From Achromobacter pestifer (GTDB lineage Bacteria; Pseudomonadota; Gammaproteobacteria; Burkholderiales; Burkholderiaceae_B), in the NCBI RefSeq assembly GCF_902859625.1, contig NZ_CADIJX010000003.1, forward strand, positions 806,001-870,000: 64,000 bases of DNA, given 5' to 3'. The position numbers were made by a program, and so were the translations under genes. The notes beneath the pieces were generated by a model. It was not told the origin of the DNA. It searched no databases and saw nothing but the letters and a program-made list of their open reading frames with translations. Positions 17,269 through 25,388 of the stretch are shown here, piece by piece (within the stretch, counting starts at the first letter, position 1; each line of letters starts with the position of its first letter).

Positions 17269-17919
17269 TTACTGGAAAATCTCGCTTTCCACGCAAAACG
17301 CCACCAGCTCCTGGTCGGTCTGCACGTTCAGCTTGCGCATCGCCGAGATTTTTTGTCCGCTGACGGTTTTCACGCTGCGCTTGAGGGTCTCGGCAACCTG
17401 CATCATGGATTCGCCGCGGATGAAATGGCGCAACACTTCAAACTCCTTGGGTGACAGGCTATTGATGCGCTCGCCGATGAATTTGGTGCGTGAATCCACG
17501 GTGCCGTCGCGTTGAAATCCGGGCGGGTAGTACTTGCGGCCGGCTTGCAGCGTCTGCAATGCGGTCACGATTTCGGTCAGGTCATCGCGCTTGAGCACCA
17601 CGGCGGATACCCCTGCATCATAGAGCGCCGAGATGATCATCGGGTTGGACACCATGGTCAGTACAACGACTCGCGGATGAGGGAAATGCCGCGTCAGGTA
17701 TTTGATCAGACGGATGCCGTCTCCGTAGGTTTCATCGCCGGGCATGGAGTAGTCGGTGATGACCACATCGGGCAAGTCTCGGGTCAGATGCTCGACCAGC
17801 GCCGTGGGGCTGGACAACGTCGCGCTGATCTCCACGCTGAGATCCCGTTCCAGCAGATCGCGCATCGCCATCCGCACCAGCGGGTGGTCGTCGGCTAGGA
17901 CTATTCTGAGTCTTTCCAT
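17269..17919 (-). CDS. RcsB-like response regulator
   Basis: A 216-residue NarL/FixJ-type response regulator. The receiver has the acidic pair ADDHP (9-13), the phospho-acceptor Asp56 in VITDYSMPGD, the same position as in E. coli RcsB, and Lys in VVLKRDD. The segment YGDGIRLIKYLTRHFP is strikingly RcsB-like. The C-terminal LuxR-type helix-turn-helix includes LSPKEFEVLRHFIRGESM and KRSVKTVSGQKISAM. It is the last gene of a minus-strand set with an RcsC-like hybrid kinase and an RcsD-like phosphotransferase, 55 bp after the latter, so it is probably the output of that relay. The target genes are unknown. Confidence 0.88.
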   Translation of the reverse strand: MERLRIVLADDHPLVRMAMRDLLERDLSVEISATLSSPTALVEHLTRDLPDVVITDYSMPGDETYGDGIRLIKYLTRHFPHPRVVVLTMVSNPMIISALYDAGVSAVVLKRDDLTEIVTALQTLQAGRKYYPPGFQRDGTVDSRTKFIGERINSLSPKEFEVLRHFIRGESMMQVAETLKRSVKTVSGQKISAMRKLNVQTDQELVAFCVESEIFQ

Positions 17920-17974
17920 GGGATGGCGCTGTGAAATAAACGGGTGAAATAGCGGGAATTTTCTGCTTCGGAAA

Positions 17975-19132
17975 CTACACTTGAATCAGGAAATCCCTGA
18001 TTTCAAGCACCAGCCTTGAGGTTTCCAGAAAAGCCTGTTCGTTCCACCCGTCACCCCTGAGCGTTGTGTCGACGGTTTTAATGTCATTGGCTAACGTGGT
18101 CATGGCTACCATCATCAACGCGCCACGCATGCGATGCAAGGCTTGTAGCGCGACAAACGCATCACGCCTGGCGATGGCTTGTTCTAGTTTATCCAAATCG
18201 TCATGCATGGTGTCCAGGAAAAGGCGGCGAAATCGGTGTGGGATGGGGGGTTGCGGTGGAACACCCTCGGGCGGTTGGGTAAGAGGGGTGCCGTGGACCA
18301 ATCGCGCAATGCCCGAGCCGATGCCCTCCAGGTCGTATCCATCGAGCGGCTCAATGGTGTCAGCGGCAAACGGCCCCGGCGCGCACGTGGACAGATAGTG
18401 GCCGGTCCAGTGGGCGGGCCTGGCACCGCTGCCGGTCAGTAGATCAAGGAACACGTCATCCGATGCTCCGCAGGGAATCGGGTCGGTTGCGGGGGTGGCG
18501 TTCGCTCCCCAGCGGGACAGCCATGAACAGACGTTGTTGCTCAGTTCACGATGCGGGCTGCGCACGAGGACGCGGATGCCACGAAGATCGGGGATATCGA
18601 CGGCCGCGCCTTCCGAGGCAGGTAGCGCCAGGTCCAGGGAGAAGCTGCTGCCCAATCCCGGTTCACTGGTTACGCGAATGTGGCTACCCATCAGCTGGGC
18701 CAAGTGCGCGCAGTGGGCCAAGCCGGTGCGCCGGCCGTGTACGGCATGGCCAATTGGGCGGACGGAATTGAAAAGTCCTGCTTGGTCTTCCCGGTTGATG
18801 CCGATACCGGTATCCACGACTTGTAAGGTTAGCCGCTGCACTCCGTCCGTGCGATCACCGCCACGCAACCGAACGATGACGTGGCCGGATTCAGTAAAGC
18901 TGAGCGCATTGCTCAGCAGATTGCTGAGAATCTGTCGAAGGTTTGACGTATCGCCCGTTGCCCAAGGGATAACGGATAGATCGGTGGTGGAGAACAAGAG
19001 CAGGTTCTTTTGTCGCGCTTGCGCGGCAAAGGAACGGGTAGTGCTTTCTACCAGTTTGCGTGGGCTGAACATGCGGGAAGTGGTCTGAGGTTGGGTAGGG
19101 CGCGCTCCATGGCGTAGCGTTACCCCCGCCAC
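17975..19132 (-). CDS. Short RcsD-like phosphotransferase (pseudo-kinase plus Hpt)
   Basis: A 385-residue cytoplasmic protein in three parts. Residues about 30-165 form a degenerate HATPase domain: an N-box-like NLRQILSNLLSNALSF and VDTGIGI are present, but the usual second glycine loop is replaced by RRTGLAHCAHLAQL. Residues about 175-285 form an alpha/beta region (RGIRVLVRSPHRELSNNVC) matching a similar region in the upstream kinase. The C-terminal Hpt domain carries the candidate phospho-histidine in LHRMRGAL near residue 332. No transmembrane segment or dimerisation histidine is present. The arrangement matches the C-terminal half of RcsD. The start is GTG at 19132, 18 bp after the kinase stop; an ATG at 19072 is possible. 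Confidence 0.78.
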   Translation of the reverse strand: MAGVTLRHGARPTQPQTTSRMFSPRKLVESTTRSFAAQARQKNLLLFSTTDLSVIPWATGDTSNLRQILSNLLSNALSFTESGHVIVRLRGGDRTDGVQRLTLQVVDTGIGINREDQAGLFNSVRPIGHAVHGRRTGLAHCAHLAQLMGSHIRVTSEPGLGSSFSLDLALPASEGAAVDIPDLRGIRVLVRSPHRELSNNVCSWLSRWGANATPATDPIPCGASDDVFLDLLTGSGARPAHWTGHYLSTCAPGPFAADTIEPLDGYDLEGIGSGIARLVHGTPLTQPPEGVPPQPPIPHRFRRLFLDTMHDDLDKLEQAIARRDAFVALQALHRMRGALMMVAMTTLANDIKTVDTTLRGDGWNEQAFLETSRLVLEIRDFLIQV

Positions 19133-19150
19133 GGCCGGGAGACAGCTGGG

Positions 19151-21979
19151 CTAGTCCCGAGGGACTTTGACGGCTTGCAGCATTTGATGCAAAGCGGATA
19201 ACGCCAGGGGTTTGACCAGCAAACTGGTCATGCCGGCGTTCATGGCACGTTGTTGTTCATGGGGAAAAGCGTTCGCCGTGACGCCCAGGATAGGACGGTC
19301 GTACCCACGGATGCGTAGCATGCGGGTCAGTTCATAGCCGTCCATCGCCGGCATGTTCAGGTCGGTCAGCACGACGTCAAAATCCAGCAGGTCCGGAAGG
19401 TTCATGGCTTCGTGGCCATTCCCCACCAGCACAACGGTGCAGCCAAGATGTTCAAGCTGTTCGCGCAGGATCAATTGGCTGATGGGGTTGTCTTCCGCGA
19501 CCAGCACGCGCAGCGCCAGGGTTTCGGGTGTTTCCTTGGGGTCCAAGGGGGCGTCGCTGGCTAGGCCGCGTTGCGCCAATCGGATCGCATGCTTGATGCC
19601 GGCCAGATCGTACGCGCTGGCAAACCAGTAGTGTGGGCCGTCTTCAATGTTGGGACGCTGGCCGGGTGGGTGAACGATCACCTGCGCGCCTTGCCAGTCG
19701 CCGATCTTGCACACGTGTGGCCACGCATGGACCAGCACGGCGGAGGTATCCAGTGCGTCGTCATTCACGGGCAAGGGGTGCGCCACCGCGCCCCATCGGC
19801 GCAGCCAGCCGGATAGATTGTTCACGATCTCGGGCACGGCGCCTTGCACGTAGATGGCGGTGTCCTCCAGGGCAGTGTCGTCGGTGTCTGATTTGTCCGG
19901 CGCGGGTGGCAGCCGGATCTCGAATGTGATGCTGGTGCCCAGGCCGGGCTCGCTGACTGCATTGATGCGCCCATTCATCATGTCGGACAGGCTGCGGCAG
20001 ATCGACAGACCCAGACCGGTTCCGTGCGATGCCACGGTGTTGTCCGCGTCGACCCGATAGTAGGGTTCGAACAAGCGCTCTTGGTGCTCCGGCGCGATGC
20101 CGGCGCCCGTGTCGGCGACCTGAAAGCACAAGCTCACTCCTTCTGGAGTGCGCCTGCCAATATTCAGGCGCAATACGACCTGGCCGGCGTCTGTGAACTT
20201 GATGGCGTTGCTGACCAGGTTGTCAAGAATTTGGCGAATGCGGGTGTTGTCGCCAATCACGGAGGCGGGTGCCTCGGGGGCGGCCACGGCGTAGGTGCGC
20301 AACCCCTTGGCTTGAGCCCGCGCGGCAAAGCTGGCCACGACGTTGTGCAGCAGATCAACCGGTGAGAAAGGCGCGTACTCCAGCACCGTTCGGCCGGCCT
20401 CGATGCGCGAAAGGTCCAGCGTGTCATTGATGGTGCGCAGCAACGTCGCCGATGATTGCTGGACGGTCTCAAGGTACTGCGCCTGCTGGCTGCTGACTTG
20501 CGTCAGCGAAAATAGTTCAAGCGTGCCAAGCATGCCGTAGAGGGGCGTGCGGATCTCGTGGCTCATCGTGGCAAGGAATGCCGTCTTGGCCTGATTGGCG
20601 GCTTCGGCATCGCGCTTGGCTTGCAGCAGGGATTGCTCGACCTGCTTTAACGCAGAGATATCGCTGATGCCGCAAAGCATGACGGACTCGCCCTGATAGG
20701 TCGTCAGCGCGAACGTCAGATAGGCGCTGCGGCCGTCGCTGAAATGATGTTCGCGGCCAGTCTCGATGGCGTCTTCCAGCAGAAGCTTTGAGCGCCAACC
20801 GGGAGTCCCTTGGAACCAGCGGCGGGCCATGTCATTGGACAGCACCACGGCGCCGTCGGAGCGGCGCAGCAGGCACAATCCGACAGGTGCGACTTGAATC
20901 AGTTTCTGATTGAGCGACACGCTGTCTGCAAGCGCCTCGTATTGGTGTCGCGCTGGCATCACCAGATGGCGGCGGATGTAGCGCATTTGCAGAATGACGA
21001 TGGCGATCAAGAGTAAAGACGCGATGGCCGCGTTGCGCAAGGCAATGAGATTGTCGTGCAGGACGTTCGTAATCGGCGTGTAGTACACCAGGCGCCAGCC
21101 ATCCACGCTGATCGATTTGCTCAGAACCAAGTAATCGGGGAGCCAGCCCTGGCCTCGCAGCCCGAATGCGTCTTCGTGAGTGATGCGCGCCAACGTCGGA
21201 TCCCCGAGGCCGGCGTCGGGGCTTTGCAGTACGACGCGGTTTTTCTGGTCGAATAGCACATAGTTGCCTGCGCCCATCCGCGTCATGTCCACTGCGGACT
21301 CCGCACCATGGACTTCAAGCCCAATCCAGCCGGCATCAGGCCGAAAGATATCCAGCGGGGTGAACAGATAGAGTCGCTTGGTGGCACTCTGCGGCGGATG
21401 CAGCCAGACGATTTGGGCTTCCCCCTGAGGCAAGGGTCCCGACCCGATGCGAGTCAGGGCTTGCGTCAGCCATTCCTTGATCTCGACAGGGATTGCCGCC
21501 GGGGCAGCCTGACCGCGCGAAGTCACTGACGCCATGCTGGCATCGCGCGGGGAAACAAAGATTATGTTGGTGTTGGCCTGTTTCACGCTTTGCAGATCGC
21601 GTTGGGTCAAGACCAAGGCCCAGTTAAAAGTACTCGAGGAATTTCTGAGAGCCAGAATTTTGATCTGGCGCGACCCGCGAAACCGTAATGGCGTTTGGCC
21701 GATGCCGTCGATGTTTCGTATGGCCGACGCCGAAATGGACCGGAGCAGCGATTCACGCTGGCCGAAGAACAATTGTGCGTCATAGGCCGCCGCGTTCATG
21801 TGGCGGCGGTAGGTAGACACGACATTGTTGAAAGCCCAGTACAGATAGAACGTGGCGCCGGCCGCGATACAGACGAGCAAAGCCACTGCAAGCAGGTGCA
21901 GCAGCAATGAAGCCGCGCGTGGCGCGGTCTGAGGTTCGAGGGCGAGGGCGCCACGGTCTTCTACCAGCATTTGTGCCAT
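19151..21979 (-). CDS. RcsC-like hybrid sensor histidine kinase
   Basis: A 942-residue inner-membrane hybrid kinase. Order: membrane span about 24-46, a large periplasmic sensor domain, a second span about 313-333, a PAS-like linker (LIQVAPVGLCLLRR), HisKA with the phospho-histidine in FLATMSHEIRTPLYGML near 473, an intact HATPase (IRQILDNLVSNAIKF, VADTGAGIAPEHQ, HGTGLGLSICRSL), an alpha/beta domain (about 720-810) and a receiver (VLVAEDNPIS, Asp in VLTDLNMPAMDGYE, Lys in LLVKPLAL). The alpha/beta domain between kinase and receiver and the length (RcsC is about 949) argue for the RcsC type. It heads the phosphorelay operon. The periplasmic stimulus is unknown. Confidence 0.88.
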   Translation of the reverse strand: MAQMLVEDRGALALEPQTAPRAASLLLHLLAVALLVCIAAGATFYLYWAFNNVVSTYRRHMNAAAYDAQLFFGQRESLLRSISASAIRNIDGIGQTPLRFRGSRQIKILALRNSSSTFNWALVLTQRDLQSVKQANTNIIFVSPRDASMASVTSRGQAAPAAIPVEIKEWLTQALTRIGSGPLPQGEAQIVWLHPPQSATKRLYLFTPLDIFRPDAGWIGLEVHGAESAVDMTRMGAGNYVLFDQKNRVVLQSPDAGLGDPTLARITHEDAFGLRGQGWLPDYLVLSKSISVDGWRLVYYTPITNVLHDNLIALRNAAIASLLLIAIVILQMRYIRRHLVMPARHQYEALADSVSLNQKLIQVAPVGLCLLRRSDGAVVLSNDMARRWFQGTPGWRSKLLLEDAIETGREHHFSDGRSAYLTFALTTYQGESVMLCGISDISALKQVEQSLLQAKRDAEAANQAKTAFLATMSHEIRTPLYGMLGTLELFSLTQVSSQQAQYLETVQQSSATLLRTINDTLDLSRIEAGRTVLEYAPFSPVDLLHNVVASFAARAQAKGLRTYAVAAPEAPASVIGDNTRIRQILDNLVSNAIKFTDAGQVVLRLNIGRRTPEGVSLCFQVADTGAGIAPEHQERLFEPYYRVDADNTVASHGTGLGLSICRSLSDMMNGRINAVSEPGLGTSITFEIRLPPAPDKSDTDDTALEDTAIYVQGAVPEIVNNLSGWLRRWGAVAHPLPVNDDALDTSAVLVHAWPHVCKIGDWQGAQVIVHPPGQRPNIEDGPHYWFASAYDLAGIKHAIRLAQRGLASDAPLDPKETPETLALRVLVAEDNPISQLILREQLEHLGCTVVLVGNGHEAMNLPDLLDFDVVLTDLNMPAMDGYELTRMLRIRGYDRPILGVTANAFPHEQQRAMNAGMTSLLVKPLALSALHQMLQAVKVPRD

Positions 21980-22378
21980 CGTAGAAATACCTGCTTACCA
22001 AGAACATAAGAAGAATCTCAAAATGAAGGGGGAGGGCTTAATTTCTCAAAAGGTGCCTTGACGTGCCACGCCATGCGCCTTGGCGGCCGCTTTCATGCTT
22101 GATTTAAGAGTTTTCTTGTTCTTTCGATCAATGTCATTGGGCACCATTCGTAGGGAACGGCAATTCTCTTATGGATTCCTCTATGAATATGTTGCGGCGC
22201 GGCGGGTTCAGGCACGGCGCCACTTTTGCCTCGCAGCGGCTCGACGTTTAAGCGAGAACAGAATGACTTTGACCCGAATCTGCTCAGGCGCGGCGGTCTG
22301 CGCCAGCAATCGGTGCCGGGGGCTATGGGCGGACACTGTCCAGTCCCTTCAGCACACGCCGGCAGTGTGGTTGGTGCC
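21980..22378. promoter_or_regulatory. Divergent region between RcsC-like and EAL-like genes
   Basis: About 400 bp without a convincing gene; open frames here lack coding character. The stretch 22095-22200 is clearly more AT-rich than its surroundings and probably carries promoter elements for the plus-strand gene. Near the kinase start, 22007-22020 read on the minus strand (TGAGATTCTTCTTA) matches 11 of 14 positions of the enterobacterial RcsB box by hand comparison, 27 bp before the kinase ATG. This is suggestive only. Confidence 0.45.
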
Positions 22379-23176
22379 ATGAAGGACGATACCCGGCTGT
22401 GGCCTTTGCATGAGGAGTCCTCCCTGCTACGTTTTCAGCCCGTCTTCACGTCGCAGGGGCACGTCCATGAGTATGCCGTGCAGGGGCGCAACCGCCCCTC
22501 TCAGCGGGGGGAGCTGAAGCCCTTCGGTTTGGGGGCAGGGCTGGCTGCCAGCGTGGCATTCTTCAAGAAATTCAAACCGCCGATCCCCTTGTCATTCGAG
22601 CACCCCCTGGATGTGAATGGCGGTGGCTGTCCGGCTGAACGCCTATGCGCCGAACTAGGCATCGGGCTGGTCGACAACACGCTATGGGTCAACAAGCAAA
22701 CCTGCTACGACGGCATCGCGCCTCTGATGATTCCAGCAGCCAGAATGACGTTCACATTGCCGCTGAGCGCCAAGCTGTCGAATTGCACCGATAGCCTGGC
22801 GCGTTATCCCGAGTTTCAGTCGCGTTTGCGCGTGCGTTTGATGCCCTGTAGCTCCAACGGAAAGGCGTTGGAACACGGTGTGTTGCACACCGAGGGCCTG
22901 CATCTGAATGTACCCCCGGGGTTGTTTGAGAACCGCTTCCTGCAAGGGCATTTCTTTACGCTGATGGCGCGCGCCCGCAACGCCGGTCTGCAAGTTGTCG
23001 CCAGCGGCGTTGACGACATCCGTGATTTCGCCTGGATGCGCATGCACAGCGACTTGCTATTTCGCGGAACGGTGTTGTCCGTGCCGCTAAGCCCCGACTG
23101 CCTGAACGTCTGGTTGCAAGCCGACAGTGACGCATGGCGTTCATTTACGGCGTCCACCACCCGCTTTACGGAATAA
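22379..23176 (+). CDS. Degenerate EAL-domain protein
   Basis: A 265-residue protein with the overall plan of an EAL domain: an opening strand LLRFQPVFTSQGHVHEYAV and a closing segment LQVVASGVDDIRDFAWMRMHSDLLFRGTVLSVPLS, the counterpart of the usual EGV...QGY...P region. The EAL signature, the DDFG loop and most metal ligands are missing, so it should not hydrolyse cyclic di-GMP. I use the ATG at 22379, which starts the recognisable domain; the frame is open upstream. It is divergent from the Rcs-like phosphorelay. By analogy BvgR, an EAL protein beside bvgAS in Bordetella, is a regulator, so a regulatory role is a reasonable inference. Confidence 0.68.
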   Translation: MKDDTRLWPLHEESSLLRFQPVFTSQGHVHEYAVQGRNRPSQRGELKPFGLGAGLAASVAFFKKFKPPIPLSFEHPLDVNGGGCPAERLCAELGIGLVDNTLWVNKQTCYDGIAPLMIPAARMTFTLPLSAKLSNCTDSLARYPEFQSRLRVRLMPCSSNGKALEHGVLHTEGLHLNVPPGLFENRFLQGHFFTLMARARNAGLQVVASGVDDIRDFAWMRMHSDLLFRGTVLSVPLSPDCLNVWLQADSDAWRSFTASTTRFTE

Positions 23177-23188
23177 GGTGGGGCAGGT

Positions 23189-23206
23189 CCGGAGCCGAGG
23201 CTCCGG
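23189..23206. other. Short perfect hairpin after the EAL-like gene
   Basis: CCGGAGC and GCTCCGG around CGAG, 12 bp after the stop, in the gap to the convergent GvpU-like gene. No T-run follows, so terminator function is uncertain. Confidence 0.35.
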
Positions 23207-23228
23207 GCACAGGCTTGATGCCGGTGAT

Positions 23229-23675
23229 TTAGTCCGCCACGCCCGATTGCAGGCGTCCCAGGATGAAGCCGTCCACCGAGCTGGTTCGGCCACGCCATAG
23301 CGTGGGCTGGCCGGCGACAGGCGTGCCGTCTGCCGCGAAAAACAAGGCATCGGCCAGGTGGATGTAGTTGGGTAGCGGATCGGCGGGCTGCGGCACGCGG
23401 AAGACGTCTCCCAGTTCGGCCAAGGACGCATGCACGCTTGTGCGGGTATCCGCGTCCAGCATGCCTAGCGAATCAGTGAAGCTGGCGGCGAAACGGTCAA
23501 AGTACTCCGCGCCTGACACGATCGATCCCGATACCAGCATGCCACCCATCTGCAACGTCACGCCGATGCTCTCGATCTGGCTGCCGTTGTTCACCAGGTT
23601 AACCAGGAACTGAAGAAAAGCGTCCGCGCTGGGCGTTGCGTTCTTGCTCTGGGAGAAAGAGGAATCGATGCTCAT
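23229..23675 (-). CDS. GvpU-like (gas-vesicle accessory-type) protein
   Basis: A 148-residue protein resembling GvpU, an accessory protein of gas vesicle clusters in Bacillus. The recognisable segment is IESIGVTLQMGGMLVSGSIVSG (shown in part) at about residues 35-56, preceded by the helix ADAFLQFLVNLVNNG and followed by YFDRFA. The ATG at 23675 starts a compact protein of family length; upstream in-frame sequence looks non-coding. No gas vesicle structural gene lies in the window. Similar orphan genes occur in other Proteobacteria and their role is unknown. It ends near the EAL-like gene in a convergent arrangement. Confidence 0.7.
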   Translation of the reverse strand: MSIDSSFSQSKNATPSADAFLQFLVNLVNNGSQIESIGVTLQMGGMLVSGSIVSGAEYFDRFAASFTDSLGMLDADTRTSVHASLAELGDVFRVPQPADPLPNYIHLADALFFAADGTPVAGQPTLWRGRTSSVDGFILGRLQSGVAD

Positions 23676-23902
23676 TGACAGGGTCTCGGAAAGGTCGGGA
23701 AGAGCCACAAGATACTCGATGCGCGCGAAAAATACACAGGCCGCAATAGGGCGATAAACGGCAGAATTTGGCATCAGACCGCAGTACAGAAACCGCATCG
23801 GGGGCGTATCCACAGGCATGCGCCCTGGGATAAGCCCCCGATCGTGCTGTGTTTTTCGGGAATCGCCAACGGCACGATTCCCGAAAAGCAGCGGCCCGCG
23901 TG

Positions 23903-25240
23903 TCACCAGCCCCAGCAGGTTCCTGCCGCGGGCTTGCCGCAAGCGCGGTAGTTGACGGCGAACCACAGTTTGCCGGCGCCACGCGGCGTGCCTTCGGGCG
24001 TGCTGCCTGTCTTGACATCGTTGCGGGGCAGTTCTTCCAACGCATCGCGCTGGTCCTTGATGGACACGCTGGCGGCGACGTTCGCTGCCAGCGGAATGCC
24101 GCCCAGGCTTGCTGCCGTACGGTCTTCAAAAACGATGTCGCTCGGAGCCAGCGCGCCCATCTTCAAGGATGCGTCCCGCACGGCGGCGGCATAGCTGTCA
24201 TTGGCGCCGGTGGGCGCGGCCGACGAGTTCATCGTGCTGACCGCGAGGATCTGCGCGGGCGTGGCGGGCGCCACCATCTTGTACTGGTCCAGCGCGGACA
24301 GCTGGCCGCTGGCCACTTGGCGGCGCAGCCAATCACCCCACAGGAATTCCGCGAATTCCGGCAGGCTGCCATTCTTGTAGGCAACGTCGCGGGTGAAGTA
24401 CACCAGCGAACGGTAGCGGTCTTCCTGCATGCCACCGGGTTCGTCGGTGCTGGCCAGGCCCAGGCGGCTGGGCAACTGGTCCACGGTGATGGGTTGATTC
24501 TGGCCGTCGCGCAGCCAGGCGCGGCGTTCATCGACCATGCGCTGCCAGAAGGCGGCGGACGAGGCGAGGTTGCTGTAGTTGGCATCAACCTTGACCCAGA
24601 CGGGCAGTTTGACTCCGCCATCGAAAATCGCGCGCAGCGACGAGAACGTGTGATGGCCGTCGGTCAGGTACAGGTTGCCGTCCCAACCCACCACGACGGT
24701 CTTCAGGTTCGCGGTCTCGGTGCCCGGCGCCTTCTGGCAGGCGAACGTGTCGGGCTTGTCCAGGCGAGCTGCCTGGATGTCGGCGATGCTTTGAAATTTT
24801 TGCGTGGTGGTGACGCCACCCATGTCCTCGCAGTAGTCCTCGAACTTCTTGCCGACTGTGCGATTCAGATAGTCCAGCTGCAAGACGGGATCCGCTGCCC
24901 ACGTGGTGCGGCTGAAGTCGCCTTGCCAACGGCCAAGCTTGTAGTAGATCTGGTCATAGCCGATGGCGGCCTGGGTCGGATGCAATTCCTCGATCGTCAC
25001 CTTGATGACGTCGCCGGCCTTGGCCGTCAGGTAAGCCTGGTTGCGCGTGTCGACTTCTGGCGTCGGGTCCACGACAACCGGAGGCGGTGTGACCACGGGG
25101 GTTTCCGCGACATCGTCATCGTCGCTGCTATTGCAGGCAGCCAGCGCCAGCGGCAGCAGGGCCACGGCCAGCAGGCGTTGGACGGAGCGCAGACGGGGTC
25201 GAGGAAGGGCGGGCACGCGCGGGTCAGGATTCTGGTTCAT
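23903..25240 (-). CDS. ParB-like-nuclease-domain lipoprotein
   Basis: A 445-residue probable lipoprotein: a basic N-terminus, a hydrophobic stretch and the lipobox LAAC at about residues 34-37 followed by NSSDDDD and a Pro-rich linker. The mature part matches the ParB/sulfiredoxin-like ParBc_2 group: IEELHPTQAAIGYDQIYYKLG near 80, then VVVGWDGNLYLTDGHHTFSSL, where the DGHH motif is the analogue of the ParB catalytic region. Chromosome-partition function is unlikely because the protein is exported; nuclease or phosphohydrolase activity outside the cytoplasm is a guess. The ATG at 25240 gives the lipoprotein signal directly. Divergent from the ankyrin gene. Confidence 0.8.
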   Translation of the reverse strand: MNQNPDPRVPALPRPRLRSVQRLLAVALLPLALAACNSSDDDDVAETPVVTPPPVVVDPTPEVDTRNQAYLTAKAGDVIKVTIEELHPTQAAIGYDQIYYKLGRWQGDFSRTTWAADPVLQLDYLNRTVGKKFEDYCEDMGGVTTTQKFQSIADIQAARLDKPDTFACQKAPGTETANLKTVVVGWDGNLYLTDGHHTFSSLRAIFDGGVKLPVWVKVDANYSNLASSAAFWQRMVDERRAWLRDGQNQPITVDQLPSRLGLASTDEPGGMQEDRYRSLVYFTRDVAYKNGSLPEFAEFLWGDWLRRQVASGQLSALDQYKMVAPATPAQILAVSTMNSSAAPTGANDSYAAAVRDASLKMGALAPSDIVFEDRTAASLGGIPLAANVAASVSIKDQRDALEELPRNDVKTGSTPEGTPRGAGKLWFAVNYRACGKPAAGTCWGW

Positions 25241-25388
25241 GGGTCGGCTATGGCATCGATGGAATGGTATCCAATCATGACTGGCCCGTGTTTCCTGCGT
25301 ATTGCACTGCTGAAATATGACGCGGATTTCCAGATGCGGGCGCGCTTGGTCATAATTCTCCATTGATTCAGACTGGAGGAGACGCGCC

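Noticed and set aside
22080-22382. A 100-codon frame in the divergent region before the EAL-like gene
   Set aside because: No ribosome site, irregular composition and a hydrophobic start without a plausible signal cleavage; more likely promoter DNA.
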